NCBI GenBank assembly: GCA_022495995.1
Contig: JAFEMH010002340.1
Location: 62,001 to 126,000, forward strand
From: Adenophora triphylla var. japonica
Taxonomy: Eukaryota; Streptophyta; Magnoliopsida; Asterales; Campanulaceae
Direction of reading: 5' to 3'
DNA: 64,000 bases
The notes beneath the pieces are model-generated. The model worked only from the letters and a program-made list of their open reading frames with translations, ran no database searches and had not been told where the DNA came from. The translations under genes were made by a program, and so were the position numbers. The first letter of the stretch is position 1; every line of letters starts with the position of its first letter. Positions 43,201-53,224 of this stretch are shown in pieces.

Positions 43201-43457
43201 TGGGTACGAGGGGATGACCAAACTGCTGGTTGGGAATTCTATGGAAAGTTGGCCATGGTTGTTCGCCTGCTTTATAGGGATCGTTTCGAAATTATCTTGT
43301 TCAAATGTCGGTGGTTTGATACAAACCTAAATAGAAACGGTAGCGTCAAACGGGAATATGGTCTTTTGTTAGTTAATACCGATAGAGTTTGGTTCGAAGA
43401 TGATCCTTTCATATTCGCAACCATGGCAAAACAATTTATATATTTAGATGACCCGCT
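40254..43457 (+). pseudogene. CACTA transposase (TNP2-like), three exons, truncated
   Basis: Cuts and moves CACTA elements. Start MDKSWMHLSNKF is the family's usual N-terminus (transposase-associated domain with CPCANCNN and CHLLWKGM). The transposase_21 core follows (MLPEGNTLPVDSRRA, LGLATDGFNPFG, HNLDVMHIEKNVCD). Exons 40254-42484, 42557-42953 and 43048-43457, with GT..AG introns (AGAG|GTAATA, TTGCAG; CGT|GTAAGT, CATAG). In-frame stops at 42090-42092, 42139-42141 (approx.) and ~42277, all before the IHLAPEALLGGPVHYRWMYPFER region (DUF4218-like); one more at ~42927. Exon 3 has a DUF4216-like segment (WEFYGKLAMVVRLLYRDRFE) and is cut at FIYLDDPL by CACTA-2. Confidence 0.88.
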
Positions 43458-44510
43458 CACTGCCAGAAACTGAGTCTTTACCGACAGAATGACCAGCGAC
43501 AGAATCATTCCGCCGCTATATAGCGACGAAAATTATGCTTTAGCGATGAAATAATTTTGGCGTCAATTTTGCCGACGAAATTAAATTCCGTCGCTGAGTT
43601 CCGTTGCTAAAAACGAATATTCGTCGAATATTCGTTTCATTACCGCAACTAGATTGGCGCCTGAATTATCGACGGAATATTCCGTTGCTAGTGCTTTCTC
43701 AGCGGCGGAATTATTCCGTCGGTGAAAATTTAATATTTTTTTTATTTTTTTAAATAAACCAGCGACGAAATGTTTCCGTCGGTGATAAATTAATTTTGTT
43801 TTTTATTTTTTTTATTTATCAGCGATGGAAATATTCTGTCGGTGATTATAACATTTAATTTTTAATTATTTTTAATTAATCAGCGACGGAATTATTCCGT
43901 CGGTAGAAATTAATTATTTTTTAATTTTTTTTTAAATAAACGAGCGACGGAATATTTCCGTCGGTAATAAATTAATTTTTTTTATTTTTTATTTATCAGC
44001 GACGGAAATATTCCGTCGGTGATTGTAACATTTAATTTTTAACTATTTTTAATTAATTAGCGACGGAATTCTTTCGTCGGTAGAAATTAAATATTTTTTA
44101 ATTTTTTTTTAAATAAACCACCGACGGAATATTTCCGTCGGTGATAAATTATTTTTTTTATTTATCAGCGACTGAAATATTCCGTTGGTGATTATAACAT
44201 TTAATTTTTAATTATTTTTAATTAATCAGCGACGAATTCATTTCGTCGGTAGAAATTAAATATTTTTTATTTTTTTAAAATAAACCAGCGACGGAATATT
44301 TCCGTCTTTGATAAATTAATTTTTTTATTTTTTTTGAATATATCAGTGACAGATTTATTCCGTCGGTGATTATAGCATTACATTTTTAATTATTTTTAAT
44401 TAAACAGCGACGGAATTATTCCGTCGGTGATAAATAATTTTTGTTTTTTTATTTTTTTTTATCAGCGACGGAAATATTCCATCGGTGATTATAACATTTA
44501 ATTTTTAATT
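43458..44510 (+). mobile_element. CACTA-2 terminus with GCGACGGAA/TTCCGTCGG subterminal repeats
   Basis: CACTGCCAGAAACTGAG starts exactly where the CACTA-1 transposase reading ends. About 18 copies of CAGCGACGGAATATTCCGTCGGTGA or close variants follow at ~60-bp spacing, separated by T- and A-rich spacers. Each copy is itself a near-perfect palindrome. No transposase and no opposite end were found, so this is a non-autonomous or truncated element. Confidence 0.82.
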
Positions 44511-44920
44511 ATTTTAGAACTAATTAACACAATAACTAACTGAAAACAATAAAAAATTTAACTGGAAAGATAAGAAAATTGACTGGAATTTCAAAAAACT
44601 TACTGAAATTTTGAAAAATTAACTGAAGAACGTTAAAAAACTAACTGGAAGCGTTAAAAAACTGACTGAAATTCTAAAAAACTAACTGGAAATGTTAAAA
44701 AATTGACTGGAATTTCAATAAACTAACTGAAAACGTTAAAAAACTGAATAAAATCGTTAAAAACTGATTGATATTCTAAAAAACTAACTGAAAACGTTAA
44801 AAAACTGATTGAAATTCTAAAAAACTAACTGGAAACGTTAAAAAACTGACTGAAATTCTAAAAAACTAACTGGAAATGTTAAAAAACTGACTGAAATTTC
44901 AAACGATTATAAGTATATGA
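44511..44920. repeat. ~41-bp tandem repeat (CTAACTGGAAACGTTAAAAAA)
   Basis: About eight to nine units of AAAAACTAACTGGAAACGTT followed by AAAAAACTGACTGAAATTCT. AT-rich; no open frame of note. It lies between CACTA-2 repeats and the telomere-like block. Confidence 0.82.
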
Positions 44921-45176
44921 GATTTGAGATTTAGGGTTTAGGGGTTAGGGTATAAGTATATGAGATTTGAGATTTGAGATTTAGGGTTTAGGGTTTTTTC
45001 TTAGGGTTAGAGTTTAGGGTTTAGGGGTATAGGGTTTAGGGTTTATGGTTTAGGGGTTAGGGTTTAGGGTTTAGGGTTTAGGGTTTAGGGTTTATGGTTT
45101 AGGGGTTAGGGGTTAGGGTTTAGGGGTTAGGGTTTAGGGTTTAGGGTTTAGGGGTTAGAGTTTAGGGTTTAGGGAT
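44921..45176 (+). repeat. Interstitial telomere-like block (TTTAGGG)
   Basis: About 250 bp dominated by TTTAGGG, GGGGTTAG and GGTTTATGG variants, with perfect runs such as TTTAGGGTTTAGGGTTTAGG at about 45063-45090. Degenerate and flanked by transposon sequence on both sides, so not a chromosome end. Confidence 0.9.
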
Positions 45177-46079
45177 ATGATTTAAGGTGTTGGGTTATAA
45201 GCAAACAAGTGATCATTGTGAAAAAATCAAGTTTTCAAATGTCTCGACAAGTCTTCTTTTTCTACAAAATAGGACAATAGAGTTAAACACTGATTTTCTG
45301 TCAGCAAGGGGTTCCATACACTTTTACAAGCTTTTCAGTGCTCATACTCTCTCAAAAGAGTCAAACCCAAAAGCATTTATTTTGTGCCTACATCAAATAA
45401 GGCATTCACACAAAAGGGGACCCGTTCCCACCTTTTCAAAAATAAATACGCCCTTGCGAGTGTACATTACGAGTCATTTCTCCCACAAAAGAAAGCCGAA
45501 CTAGATAGACCTGAACCCCTCAAGGGGAACGTAGGCAGCCTTCATTGGTTCGATCTAAGGAATACACAAAATTCCAAAAATTGACGCCACCAAGGCTCAG
45601 GCAAGAAGCAAGCAAGAGATTTTGCGTCTCGACAAAGCTTTAAAAGTAAACCACAAATCATCACAGTTAAAACACTTCTTGATGAGTTCAAGCATGTTCT
45701 ACTCTCAAACTCACAACATGCTAAAAGTCAACTTAAAACATTTAACAATCAATGTGTCTGCAATGACAATAAATGGATACTCTGTGTTTCAGAAGGTCAT
45801 TCCATGCTACTCTCATTTGGCCCTTCGTCACTCTTTCCTTTCTTCCCTCGTCCCCAACGAGTCTTCTTTCATTCCACATGAGCGAGTTCTGTCTCCCTCA
45901 TTCCGAGATCAGGAGTCCTCATCATCGTGTCAAATGAACCAGTCACTCTCATGCCTCGGCTCGGATCTCCTCCCTACGAGTCTGCAAAAGTGGATCTCTC
46001 CCCGCCAGTCTGTCAACTCGAGTCCCGTAGTCAAACAAAGCGTCTCCCATGACATCTTGAGGGTTAGACCAGGCTTCCG

Positions 46080-46790
46080 CACTCCTAAGGCTATAGCTGA
46101 GGCGGCAATCTAGCCCCAGAATTGCTTCACGCCTGCTTCACAAAACCACTTGGGTATGTCCGATATGCTACTCATACCAATCCAGGTACTCGGTGGTCAA
46201 GACAACACTCTCCCGGCATCTAAGGAGCACCACCTGATGGAAAGCAGAATATTTCCATACCCTCTGAAAATACAAAAAGGCATCTGGACCTGCCATGCAG
46301 AAAGAAGTTACCCCCATAGTGGCAATGTCGTTCCAGCCCAGCAAAGGCTCCTGCCTCATCCCGAACTGCCTGGAAACAAGCAAAGAAGACCAAGACAAAC
46401 ACGGAACTCTGACATCATAGGTATCTTCCTGACAGGCCCTCCTAGTCTCAATTCCCCAATGAGGAACCCACCAACGGAGGTGATGCGTGCCAAGTCAAAC
46501 CATCCACCTCTCCCAAGCGAACTAATCCATATCCAAGACAAGAGGTCAATGAGCAAACGTCCACGGACCAAGAGATGTCAAAAGCACAGGCATTGCTTAA
46601 AGCCTCTCTCGCAACCACAAAGTGACCAAAGCAGGGGCTTCCCCCATGCATGAATCGGTCCCCCATCGCCGAAGTGATCTATGTCGTGGAAAGTCTCCCC
46701 CGAAACTAAGGGAACGATGTACTCATCGGCCCGGCAATGGCCTACCACATCCAACAAACACGTCCCATGGTACATCATTCCCGCCGTCGC
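46080..46790 (-). pseudogene. Plant-mobile-domain-like antisense gene, remnant (element 5)
   Basis: - strand frames: CLLDVVGHCRADEYIVPLVS and GETFHDIDHFG near 46750-46680, and at 46398-46168 LLVSRQFGMRQEPLLGWND, VWKYSAFHQVVLL, VVLTTEYLDWYE. These match the better copy at 59289-58010 segment by segment. The N-terminal third (present at 59170-58800) is missing here. Frames are shifted several times. Confidence 0.6.
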
Positions 46791-47041
46791 TCATGAAACT
46801 GTTAAAGCTGCTTCAGCCCCAACTACTCAGAAAACCTGCCAAAGCTGTCTCAGCCCCTATATACCACAAGCATTTCAAGCTCATGCGACATGCACAAAAC
46901 ATAAAAAAAAGGGAGTAGAAACAACCCCTAAAACAAAAATAAAAGAATTCATTACATGTGAATACATTGTGCATATAAATACAAATATTTTGTTTCTCTC
47001 CTCACTAACATGCACAGAAAAGAAAAGAAAAAAAGAGAGTC

Positions 47042-47224
47042 TTACTCTAAGTCATCGGCACCACCGCCTGGTAAAAACTCCGGCATCTCGGCGCCCCCGC
47101 CAGCCACCTCATCATCCTCGCTGAACACAGCACCTTCCTCGATCGGATAATCCAGGAAGTCCGCAGGAGTAAGAACAAAGAAGGAAAGAGAAGATGAGCC
47201 ATCCATCCTCTCCTTGTCCACCAC
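47042..47224 (-). pseudogene. Short acidic antisense frame (element 5)
   Basis: - strand frame ends ...GAVFSEDDEVAGGGAEMPEF..DDLE-stop. A matching acidic end (SDDEGVAGEFAELPDFSFD, stop ~59773) is encoded at 59873-59773 in the downstream element. So it is probably the C-terminus of a family protein whose start is missing in both copies. No domain recognised. Confidence 0.4.
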
Positions 47225-47379
47225 CTGAGGAACCCCACGTTCTCAAACATTTCAACAACTCAGCCAGAGGCGGCACCACATTCTCACTATCTCCGTCAGA
47301 GGCACCCCACGTACTCAACACCTCAAAAACTCGGTCAAAGGCGCCCCACGGCCTCAAACATCACAACAAATTCGATCTG

Positions 47380-48170
47380 AGGCGTCACCTCGCCCTCACA
47401 CCAAGTTCAGACAGAGGCACCACCTCGCCCTCACACCAAGATCAGACAGAGGCGCCACCTCGCCCTCACTCCAAGTTCAGACAAAGGTGCCACCTAGCCC
47501 TCACCGTAAGTCCAGACAGAGGCGCCTCCTCGCCCTCACACCAAGATCAGACAGAGGCGCCACCTCGCCCTCACACCAAGTTCAGACAGAGGCGCCACCT
47601 TGCCCTCACCGCAAGTCCAGACAGAGGCGCCACCTCGCCCTCACCGCAAGTTCAGATCGAGGAGCCACCTCGCCCTCACCGCAAGTCCAGACAGAGGCGC
47701 TACCTCGCCCTCACCGTAAGTTCAGACAAAGGCGCTACCTCGCCCTCACCACAAGTCCAGACGGAGGCACCACCTCGCCCTCACGCCAAGGTCACACAGA
47801 GGCGCCACCTCGCCCTCACACCAAGTTCAGACAGAGGTGCCACCTCGCCCTCACCGCAAGTTCAGACAGAGGTGCCACCTCGCCCTCAACGCATGTTCAG
47901 ACAGAGGCGCCACCTCGCCCTCACCGCTAGTTCAGACAGAGGCGCCACCTCACCCTCACACCAAGTTCAGATAGAGGCGCCACCTCGCCCTTACCGCAAG
48001 TTCAGACATAGGCGCCACCTCGCCCTCACCGCAAGTTCAGACAGAGGCGTAACCTCGCCCTCACCACAAGTCCAAACAGAGGCGCCACCTCGCCTTTACC
48101 GCAAGTTCAGACAGAGGCGCCACCTCACCCTCACCGCAAGTTTAGACAAAGGCGCCATCGCGTCCTCATC
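47380..48170. repeat. 35-bp minisatellite before the LTR
   Basis: About 22 units of GGCGCCACCTCGCCCTCACC followed by GCAAGTTCAGACAGA. 35 is not a multiple of three, so each reading frame cycles through all three phases of the unit and still stays open (a 358-codon frame 47194-48270). That frame has no other sign of coding. Confidence 0.9.
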
Positions 48171-48285
48171 ATTTCACCGACATCGATCAAAAACACCAGC
48201 GCGTCCTCAGCATTTCAGCGACTTCGGTCACAAGCACTTCCTCCTGCAGGTAAACACAACAATGGTATAAAAAAATCATACTTAT

Positions 48286-49551
48286 TGTAAGTACCCCAAT
48301 CTGGATCACTCTCTTCCGAACGCACGGGAAACATTGCAGACTCACACAAACACAGTCTCGAACACTCGTAGCCCTCAAAAAACCCAAAAAACCACCATCC
48401 AAACCAAGGGGGGCCTTTCTGGGATAAAAAAGCACAAAAGGACTTTTTAGGAATTTTGAAAAATTTGGAAAAGCGTGGATGGTCCATACGGATCTCTTTG
48501 CACCAAACATAATTATTACGAAATCCTCTTAAAGTCCACATTATTCCCTCAAATCTGGAAAAACTAAATTTTTGGTTTTCATGGAAGGTCCGTACGGACC
48601 TTCGTGCACGTTTTCCAAAACTATAAATAGAGGGCTACCCCTCCCTCATTTGACACACATCCCTCTTCTCCTCTCTCCCTAAGCCTTCAGGCTCCCCTTC
48701 TAAGACCCTTCGGGGCACTCCCGGTCCCTTTCGGTTCCTTCCGGGTCCTTCCGAGCTCCCTTGCAGTGTTCCGAAGCCCTGCCGAGCACTACCGAGCGCT
48801 CACGAGACGCTCCCGCGCTGCCCCGAGGCACTCTCGAGGTATTCTGAGGCCCCTCATGGTACTTTGAAGCCTTGCCTGGTCTATTCCGAGGCGTCTCAGC
48901 CCTTTTCGATCAAAACCGACGATCCCGACGCACGCCGAAACTCTACCTGAATGCAATCGATGATCCCGACGCACGACGAACCTCTGTCCGAATCCAGTCA
49001 ACGTTCCCTGCGATCCCAATGCACGCCGAAACTCTACCCGAGTACACACCTGACAATCCCGAGGCACGCCGAAGCTCTGTCCGCAGACAACCGGCACATC
49101 CCGAAGCGATCCCGGTCCATCCCGGAACACTATTCCATCCTCAAACACTATGCCCAGCGGAAGACAGACACGAACCAAAATTGGTAAGGCTTCCTACCTT
49201 CACTATTTCAATACGTAGTGTACAATGTAGACATTCGATACAGCATGCATTTTTAAAAGCACATACACACACACACAACATTTAAAGAAAGAAGGGGTAC
49301 CGAAAGACTCATTTTTACGAGGCGACTCGGGTGAGCTCTAATATTCTAATATTCTCTTCTCGAGGAGTAACTTGACCTCCGAACTCAAAAAATCTCATCA
49401 CACAACAATAATTTTTAAACTGATGCCTTTTCTCAATGTTTTGGGCTAAATCAAAACGGCGTGGCGACTCTACAAGAAAAACACAGCGAGACACCTCTCG
49501 ACAATGCGAGATGCCGGTGCTCCGCGCGCGAGCCGGATCCGGGTAATTTCA
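48286..49551 (+). repeat. LTR shared by elements 5 and 6 (1266 bp)
   Basis: Starts TGTAAGTACCCC, ends GGGTAATTTCA, the same edges as the gypsy-3 LTR; a PBS follows at 49554. TATA box TATAAATA at 48623-48630. Contains the 20-bp perfect palindrome GAAGGTCCGTACGGACCTTC at 48585-48604 and GC-rich short repeats (CCCGACGCACG, CCGAAACTCTACC) at 48910-49080. Upstream there is element 5's 3' region but no clear purine tract, so it could be the 5' LTR of element 6 inserted in element 5, or one LTR left by recombination. Confidence 0.8.
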
Positions 49552-49553
49552 GT

Positions 49554-49571
49554 TGGCGACTCTGCTAGGGT
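49554..49571 (+). other. Primer binding site of element 6
   Basis: TGGCGACTCTGCTAGGGT, same position and type as in gypsy-3 (20445) with three changes. Confidence 0.7.
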
Positions 49572-50794
49572 CGTTTTGTTTTAAAAAACTTTTAAATAAA
49601 CAAAACAAAAGATTTTTAAAACGATGATGAGGGTCAAACTTTCATTTTACCTCCTTCTTTAACTGTTGTGTGTGTGCATGTGCTTTACTTTTTATTTTAC
49701 AAAAAAAATAAAAATACAAAAAATTGCATCAATATACATCTGTATACATACATTTAAAATTCTTCAAAAAAAAAACTTCTGTTTTACTCAGAAAAAGAAT
49801 TTTAGAGACCGCACACTACTCACACTGCTGCCTCGGTACACCGCACGCTACTCGCACTGCTGCCTCGGTACACCGCACGCTACGCGCACTGCTGCCTTAG
49901 ATACACTGCACACTACAACCCTTAACCCGGGGTGGTCTCAATTGCAATTCGTTTGGCCTTCCTACGCCTCTCGGACGCGCACAGGATCATTCCAAACATC
50001 CGATCCTAGCCAGTGTCAACCATGCACGCTTGCATCACACTCAGTCCAGACTCGGTTGGTTTTTACCCAGTTAGTGTCATACAACCTAGATACATATCCC
50101 ATGCTGGCCATTTTCTGAGTCGAAGCTCGGAACTCAAGATCCCTTGCACAAGTGAAGCGATGAAAGGTCATGCTAAAATCTTGACCTGATCTTGATTTTC
50201 CGAAGCTACACCCAGACGATGTTCCGTCCCGGATATACATCCATGCCTACATGACACCACGTCATCAAGCCTTTAATACGTCAGCCATGACGATATGAAC
50301 CAGCCAACGCCTAATGTCACAGATCCCTTGCGCAATCAAGGTAAAGAGAGGTCATGTCGAACTCTCGACAAAATCTTGACTCAGGTGCCGGCTCACCTCA
50401 CTATTCACATGGCTAACGCATTAGAACGAACAAGACAGGCTCGGTCCTTAGGTTCAATTTTTCTTTTAGGCCGGTGGAAACCACTTGCCCTATAGGGCCC
50501 TCGCCCGGGGCTGTCCACCCCGGGATATCGAAATACAGGTGCAAAACGAGGGGCTTATAGCCCCACATATGGTCTCCACTGACCCCGGATCTAGCATAGT
50601 TGCGAAAAAGAAGAGGGATCTTTTCCAACCAACTTAGGATTCTGAGAAAACACTATTTTAAGTAAATTAAAACAACAAAAAAAAAATCATAAATAAATAA
50701 AAGCGGAAACTACATGTTGCATGAGCTTTCCCCTTTATCCAAAAGGCCTTCCCATGTCTAAACCTTACCCGTCACCCCCTCCAGCGGACCGAGA
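49572..50794 (+). other. Element 6 leader
   Basis: Non-coding. Three copies of CACTGCTGCCTCGGTACACCG-type repeats at 49825-49905; the rest matches the gypsy-3 leader without its big tandem array. No gene seen. Confidence 0.7.
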
Positions 50795-51724
50795 GTGATC
50801 GAGAGTACCCGGGAACTATTCCCCAGTGTCAAAGCTGCAAGGTCCAACATCCTTCCCAGCACAACCACTAGGGCAGTCAATCAACTCCCCATGGCCAGAT
50901 CAGCGGATAACAACGAGGAAAATGGGCCCTTACCCTCGAGAAACTTCCTGACAACGGAAGAGGTGTGGCAAGCCATCATAGCCCTCGAAAAACGCCAAGG
51001 CAAACAACAAGCCTGGATCGAAGGTGCCATGCGCCACTTCGGAATATTAGCCACCCCCCAACCACCTGGGGCTTCCAAAGACATACCCGCAGCTCTTAAT
51101 GTCTCTCATTGTCTCCCAGAAGTCAATCTGTAGCCCTCGTACGAGCCATGTAGCTATGACATAAAGCCACAAGACCCCCCGGGGGAAGACGTGCCCGGTC
51201 AACATCCTGAGGTCCCGATACCGCCGCAGAATAATGAACACATCTGGTGGGACGTCTGCGATTGCACCGCTTGTCTGGAACTGGAATTCCAAGATGAAAT
51301 GAACGAGGATCACCCTCGAAGAAAGAAAAAACCCTCTTCTCAACAAAAACTGAAAAAGAGATACAAAGCCGGCGATGCCACAATCGAAACCCTCGAAGAA
51401 CAATCAGGAAAGTTTGACTACTACGTCATCTACTCCAGCAAATCTCCTCAGTCTAGCTCTGCAAAAGACCAAGGCAACGTCTGCTCCATGATCAGCTGGT
51501 TTGAGCTCCGCACCGCCACCAACGGCCCGAGGGTCCAGATACCCCAACCCCTGTCTTGGGAAGATCTCAAAGCCACTGTTGACGCTTCAACAAAAGCAAT
51601 AACCGTGAACGAACTGAAATGCGAAGCATGGCCCTATGCCAACCAAGACCCTCTCATTGCATAAATAGGAGAGACAAGCAAAGCAGCAAAGCCAGAGGTG
51701 AATGTACTGACACGTTCTGGTTAA
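50795..51724 (+). pseudogene. Element 6 gag-side region (N-terminal ORF and Cys-rich segment)
   Basis: Frame 50795 on: LTTEEVWQAIIALEKRQGKQ and FGILATPQPPG match the gypsy-3 N-terminal ORF. After TAG 51131-51133 the same frame gives EHIWWDVCDCTACLELEF and WFELRTATNGPRVQIPQPL, similar to CGCPACKGE and AIQGTATQSRVQKPVTWE in the protein at 63486-60490. The retrotransposon-gag domain and the His-Cys finger seen in gypsy-3 are absent, so gag is probably deleted here. Stops at 51662-51664 and 51722-51724. Confidence 0.6.
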
Positions 51725-51727
51725 ATC

Positions 51728-53224
51728 TTGATGAATCCTCCACAGGCAGACAAAAGGCAAGCCATGCGTGAGCCTCGAACTGAAAAGGGGCCCTACGCCA
51801 AAGAAGTCGAAACTCTTGACCCGAAGGCTGAAGATCCTGTCTTAACTCAGCTCAAGCGTACTCAGGCTAATATCTCACTTTGGTCCTTACTCACTTCCTC
51901 TTACCCACACAAACTCAACCTGGAGGAAAGCCTGGCCCAGACCATGGTACCCATCACCGTGACGCCAGATGAAGCGGTTCAGATGATCGACAACGTTCAT
52001 TACAGCAACATCATCACTTTTACGGAGCTCGACCTCCCAAAATTTGGGGCTGACCACAATGAGCCCCTCTACATAACAGTTCAACTGGACGAGCACCGTC
52101 TCCCTCGGGTCTGAGTAGATGGAGGATCAGCCATAAACGTCCTTCCATCCAAAATGATGGACTTGCTAGGTATCAAGCCAACTGATCTGAAGACCTCAAC
52201 TCAGACAATTAAAGCATATGACTCGACGTCCCGCTCAGTCCTGGGGATAGTCACTCTGAACCTGTGGTTCGGAAAGCAGATGGTCCCGACTGACTTCCAA
52301 GTCATCGACATCCCAATCACGTTCACTGCCATCTTGGGATGCCCTTGGCTACACCAGATCAATGGGGTGGCATCCACCCTCCACCAGTGCGTAAAGTTCA
52401 TCCATGGGACAGATCTTACCATCATCTATGGTGACAACATAACCACCAAAGGGACCGACACAAACGGCATCCCGGTCCTGGAGATCAAACACGACAATGA
52501 TGGCATGATGCTGACAGGGGTCACAGTCGAAAGCCCAAAAGCCCAGGTGTGCCACATAGACCTACCATTGACTTGGGACCAGATCCCTCCCTCGATGAAG
52601 ATGATGCAGCTCATGAAATACATCCTGGGGCTCAGTTTGGGAAAACGCCATGAAGGTACACAACAAATCATCGAGGTCAAGGAACAGAATACCCTACATG
52701 GCCTGGGATACATTCCCACTCCCTAAAACGCTGCAGAAAACAGAAAAGCTTCACGAAAATGCTCCGCTACTCACAAAAGAGGCTTGCACGCAATCTCCGA
52801 TCTCCGCCCTTACAGCTTCGACTTGACCAAGTACTTCACAAAGAAAGCCGGCAGTTTGAACGAAGACACAGAAAAGGGAACAGAGCTGATCAACGCCAAA
52901 CAAAACTGGCCGACAACCATGGATAAGCTCCAGCAGAACCATGCAAGATTCAGAGGCCTCAAGCCAAATCCAGTTAGAAGAGCATTTCTCGACGCACCAA
53001 CTCTGTCGAGACCCACTACCACCACTATTCACAATGAATTCTGGTTCGGGCAAAACCCCTCTTTGGCGAAAGAACTCGAAAAACTCTCTATCAACATCCC
53101 TGTCGTCAACAAGCAGGACGAGTCCGCATTCGAGCTAGCAATACCCAAGACAAAGATGGAAGACTCCGCAGACAGTGCCTGGAATGAGCCATTACTATAA
53201 CAGCTCTTCAGCGAAGAAATCGAG
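51728..53224 (+). pseudogene. Element 6 protease region with G-patch-like motif
   Basis: LTQLKRTQANISLWSLLTSS, NIITFTELDLPKFGADHNEP, stop TGA 52112-52114 in place of Leu before VDGGSAINVLPSK (active site), then VIDIPITFTAILGCPWLHQ (LGRPW with Arg changed to Cys), STLHQCVKFIHG. G-patch-like LGLSLGKRHEGTQQIIEVK at 52625-52680, HGLGYIPTP near 52710. Stops TAA 52724-52726 and 53198-53200 in the same frame. The protease would process Gag-Pol. Confidence 0.85.

Larger units (their letters stand above)
38726..43457 (+). mobile_element. CACTA-1 (En/Spm) DNA transposon, 3' end missing
   Basis: Begins CACTTCTAGAAATCAC, close to the CACTACAAGAAA terminal repeat of plant CACTA elements, at the end of copia A LTR. 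Then subterminal repeats, AT-rich repeats and a transposase gene. A second CACTA terminus at 43458 cuts into its last exon. The inverted 3' end was not found. Confidence 0.85.
45177..48285 (+). mobile_element. 3' part of an Ogre/Tat-like element (element 5)
   Basis: The + strand matches the post-integrase region of the element downstream: 45190-45620 with 57000-57610, then 45610-47140 with 57590-59873 (shared GATGAGTTCAAGCA, CTCACAACATGCTAAAAG, GGTACTCGGTGGT). It has antisense remnants with plant-mobile-domain motifs (46080-46790) and a 35-bp minisatellite before the LTR at 48286. Its pol is missing; the left border is the telomere-like block. Confidence 0.75.

Noticed and set aside
44921..45176. 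True chromosome end
   Set aside because: Repeats are degenerate and flanked on both sides by transposon sequence for many kb.
46622..47124. + strand frames opposite the mobile-domain remnant
   Set aside because: Low-complexity shadows; the - strand shows the matching motifs in both element 5 and element 6.
47194..48270. 358-codon Pro/Ser/His-rich frame
   Set aside because: Comes from the 35-bp repeat, whose phase rotates; another frame is open too (47487-47930). No coding evidence.
48789..49285. Frames of 130-137 codons on both strands in the LTR
   Set aside because: GC-rich short repeats within the LTR; no motif and no conserved start.
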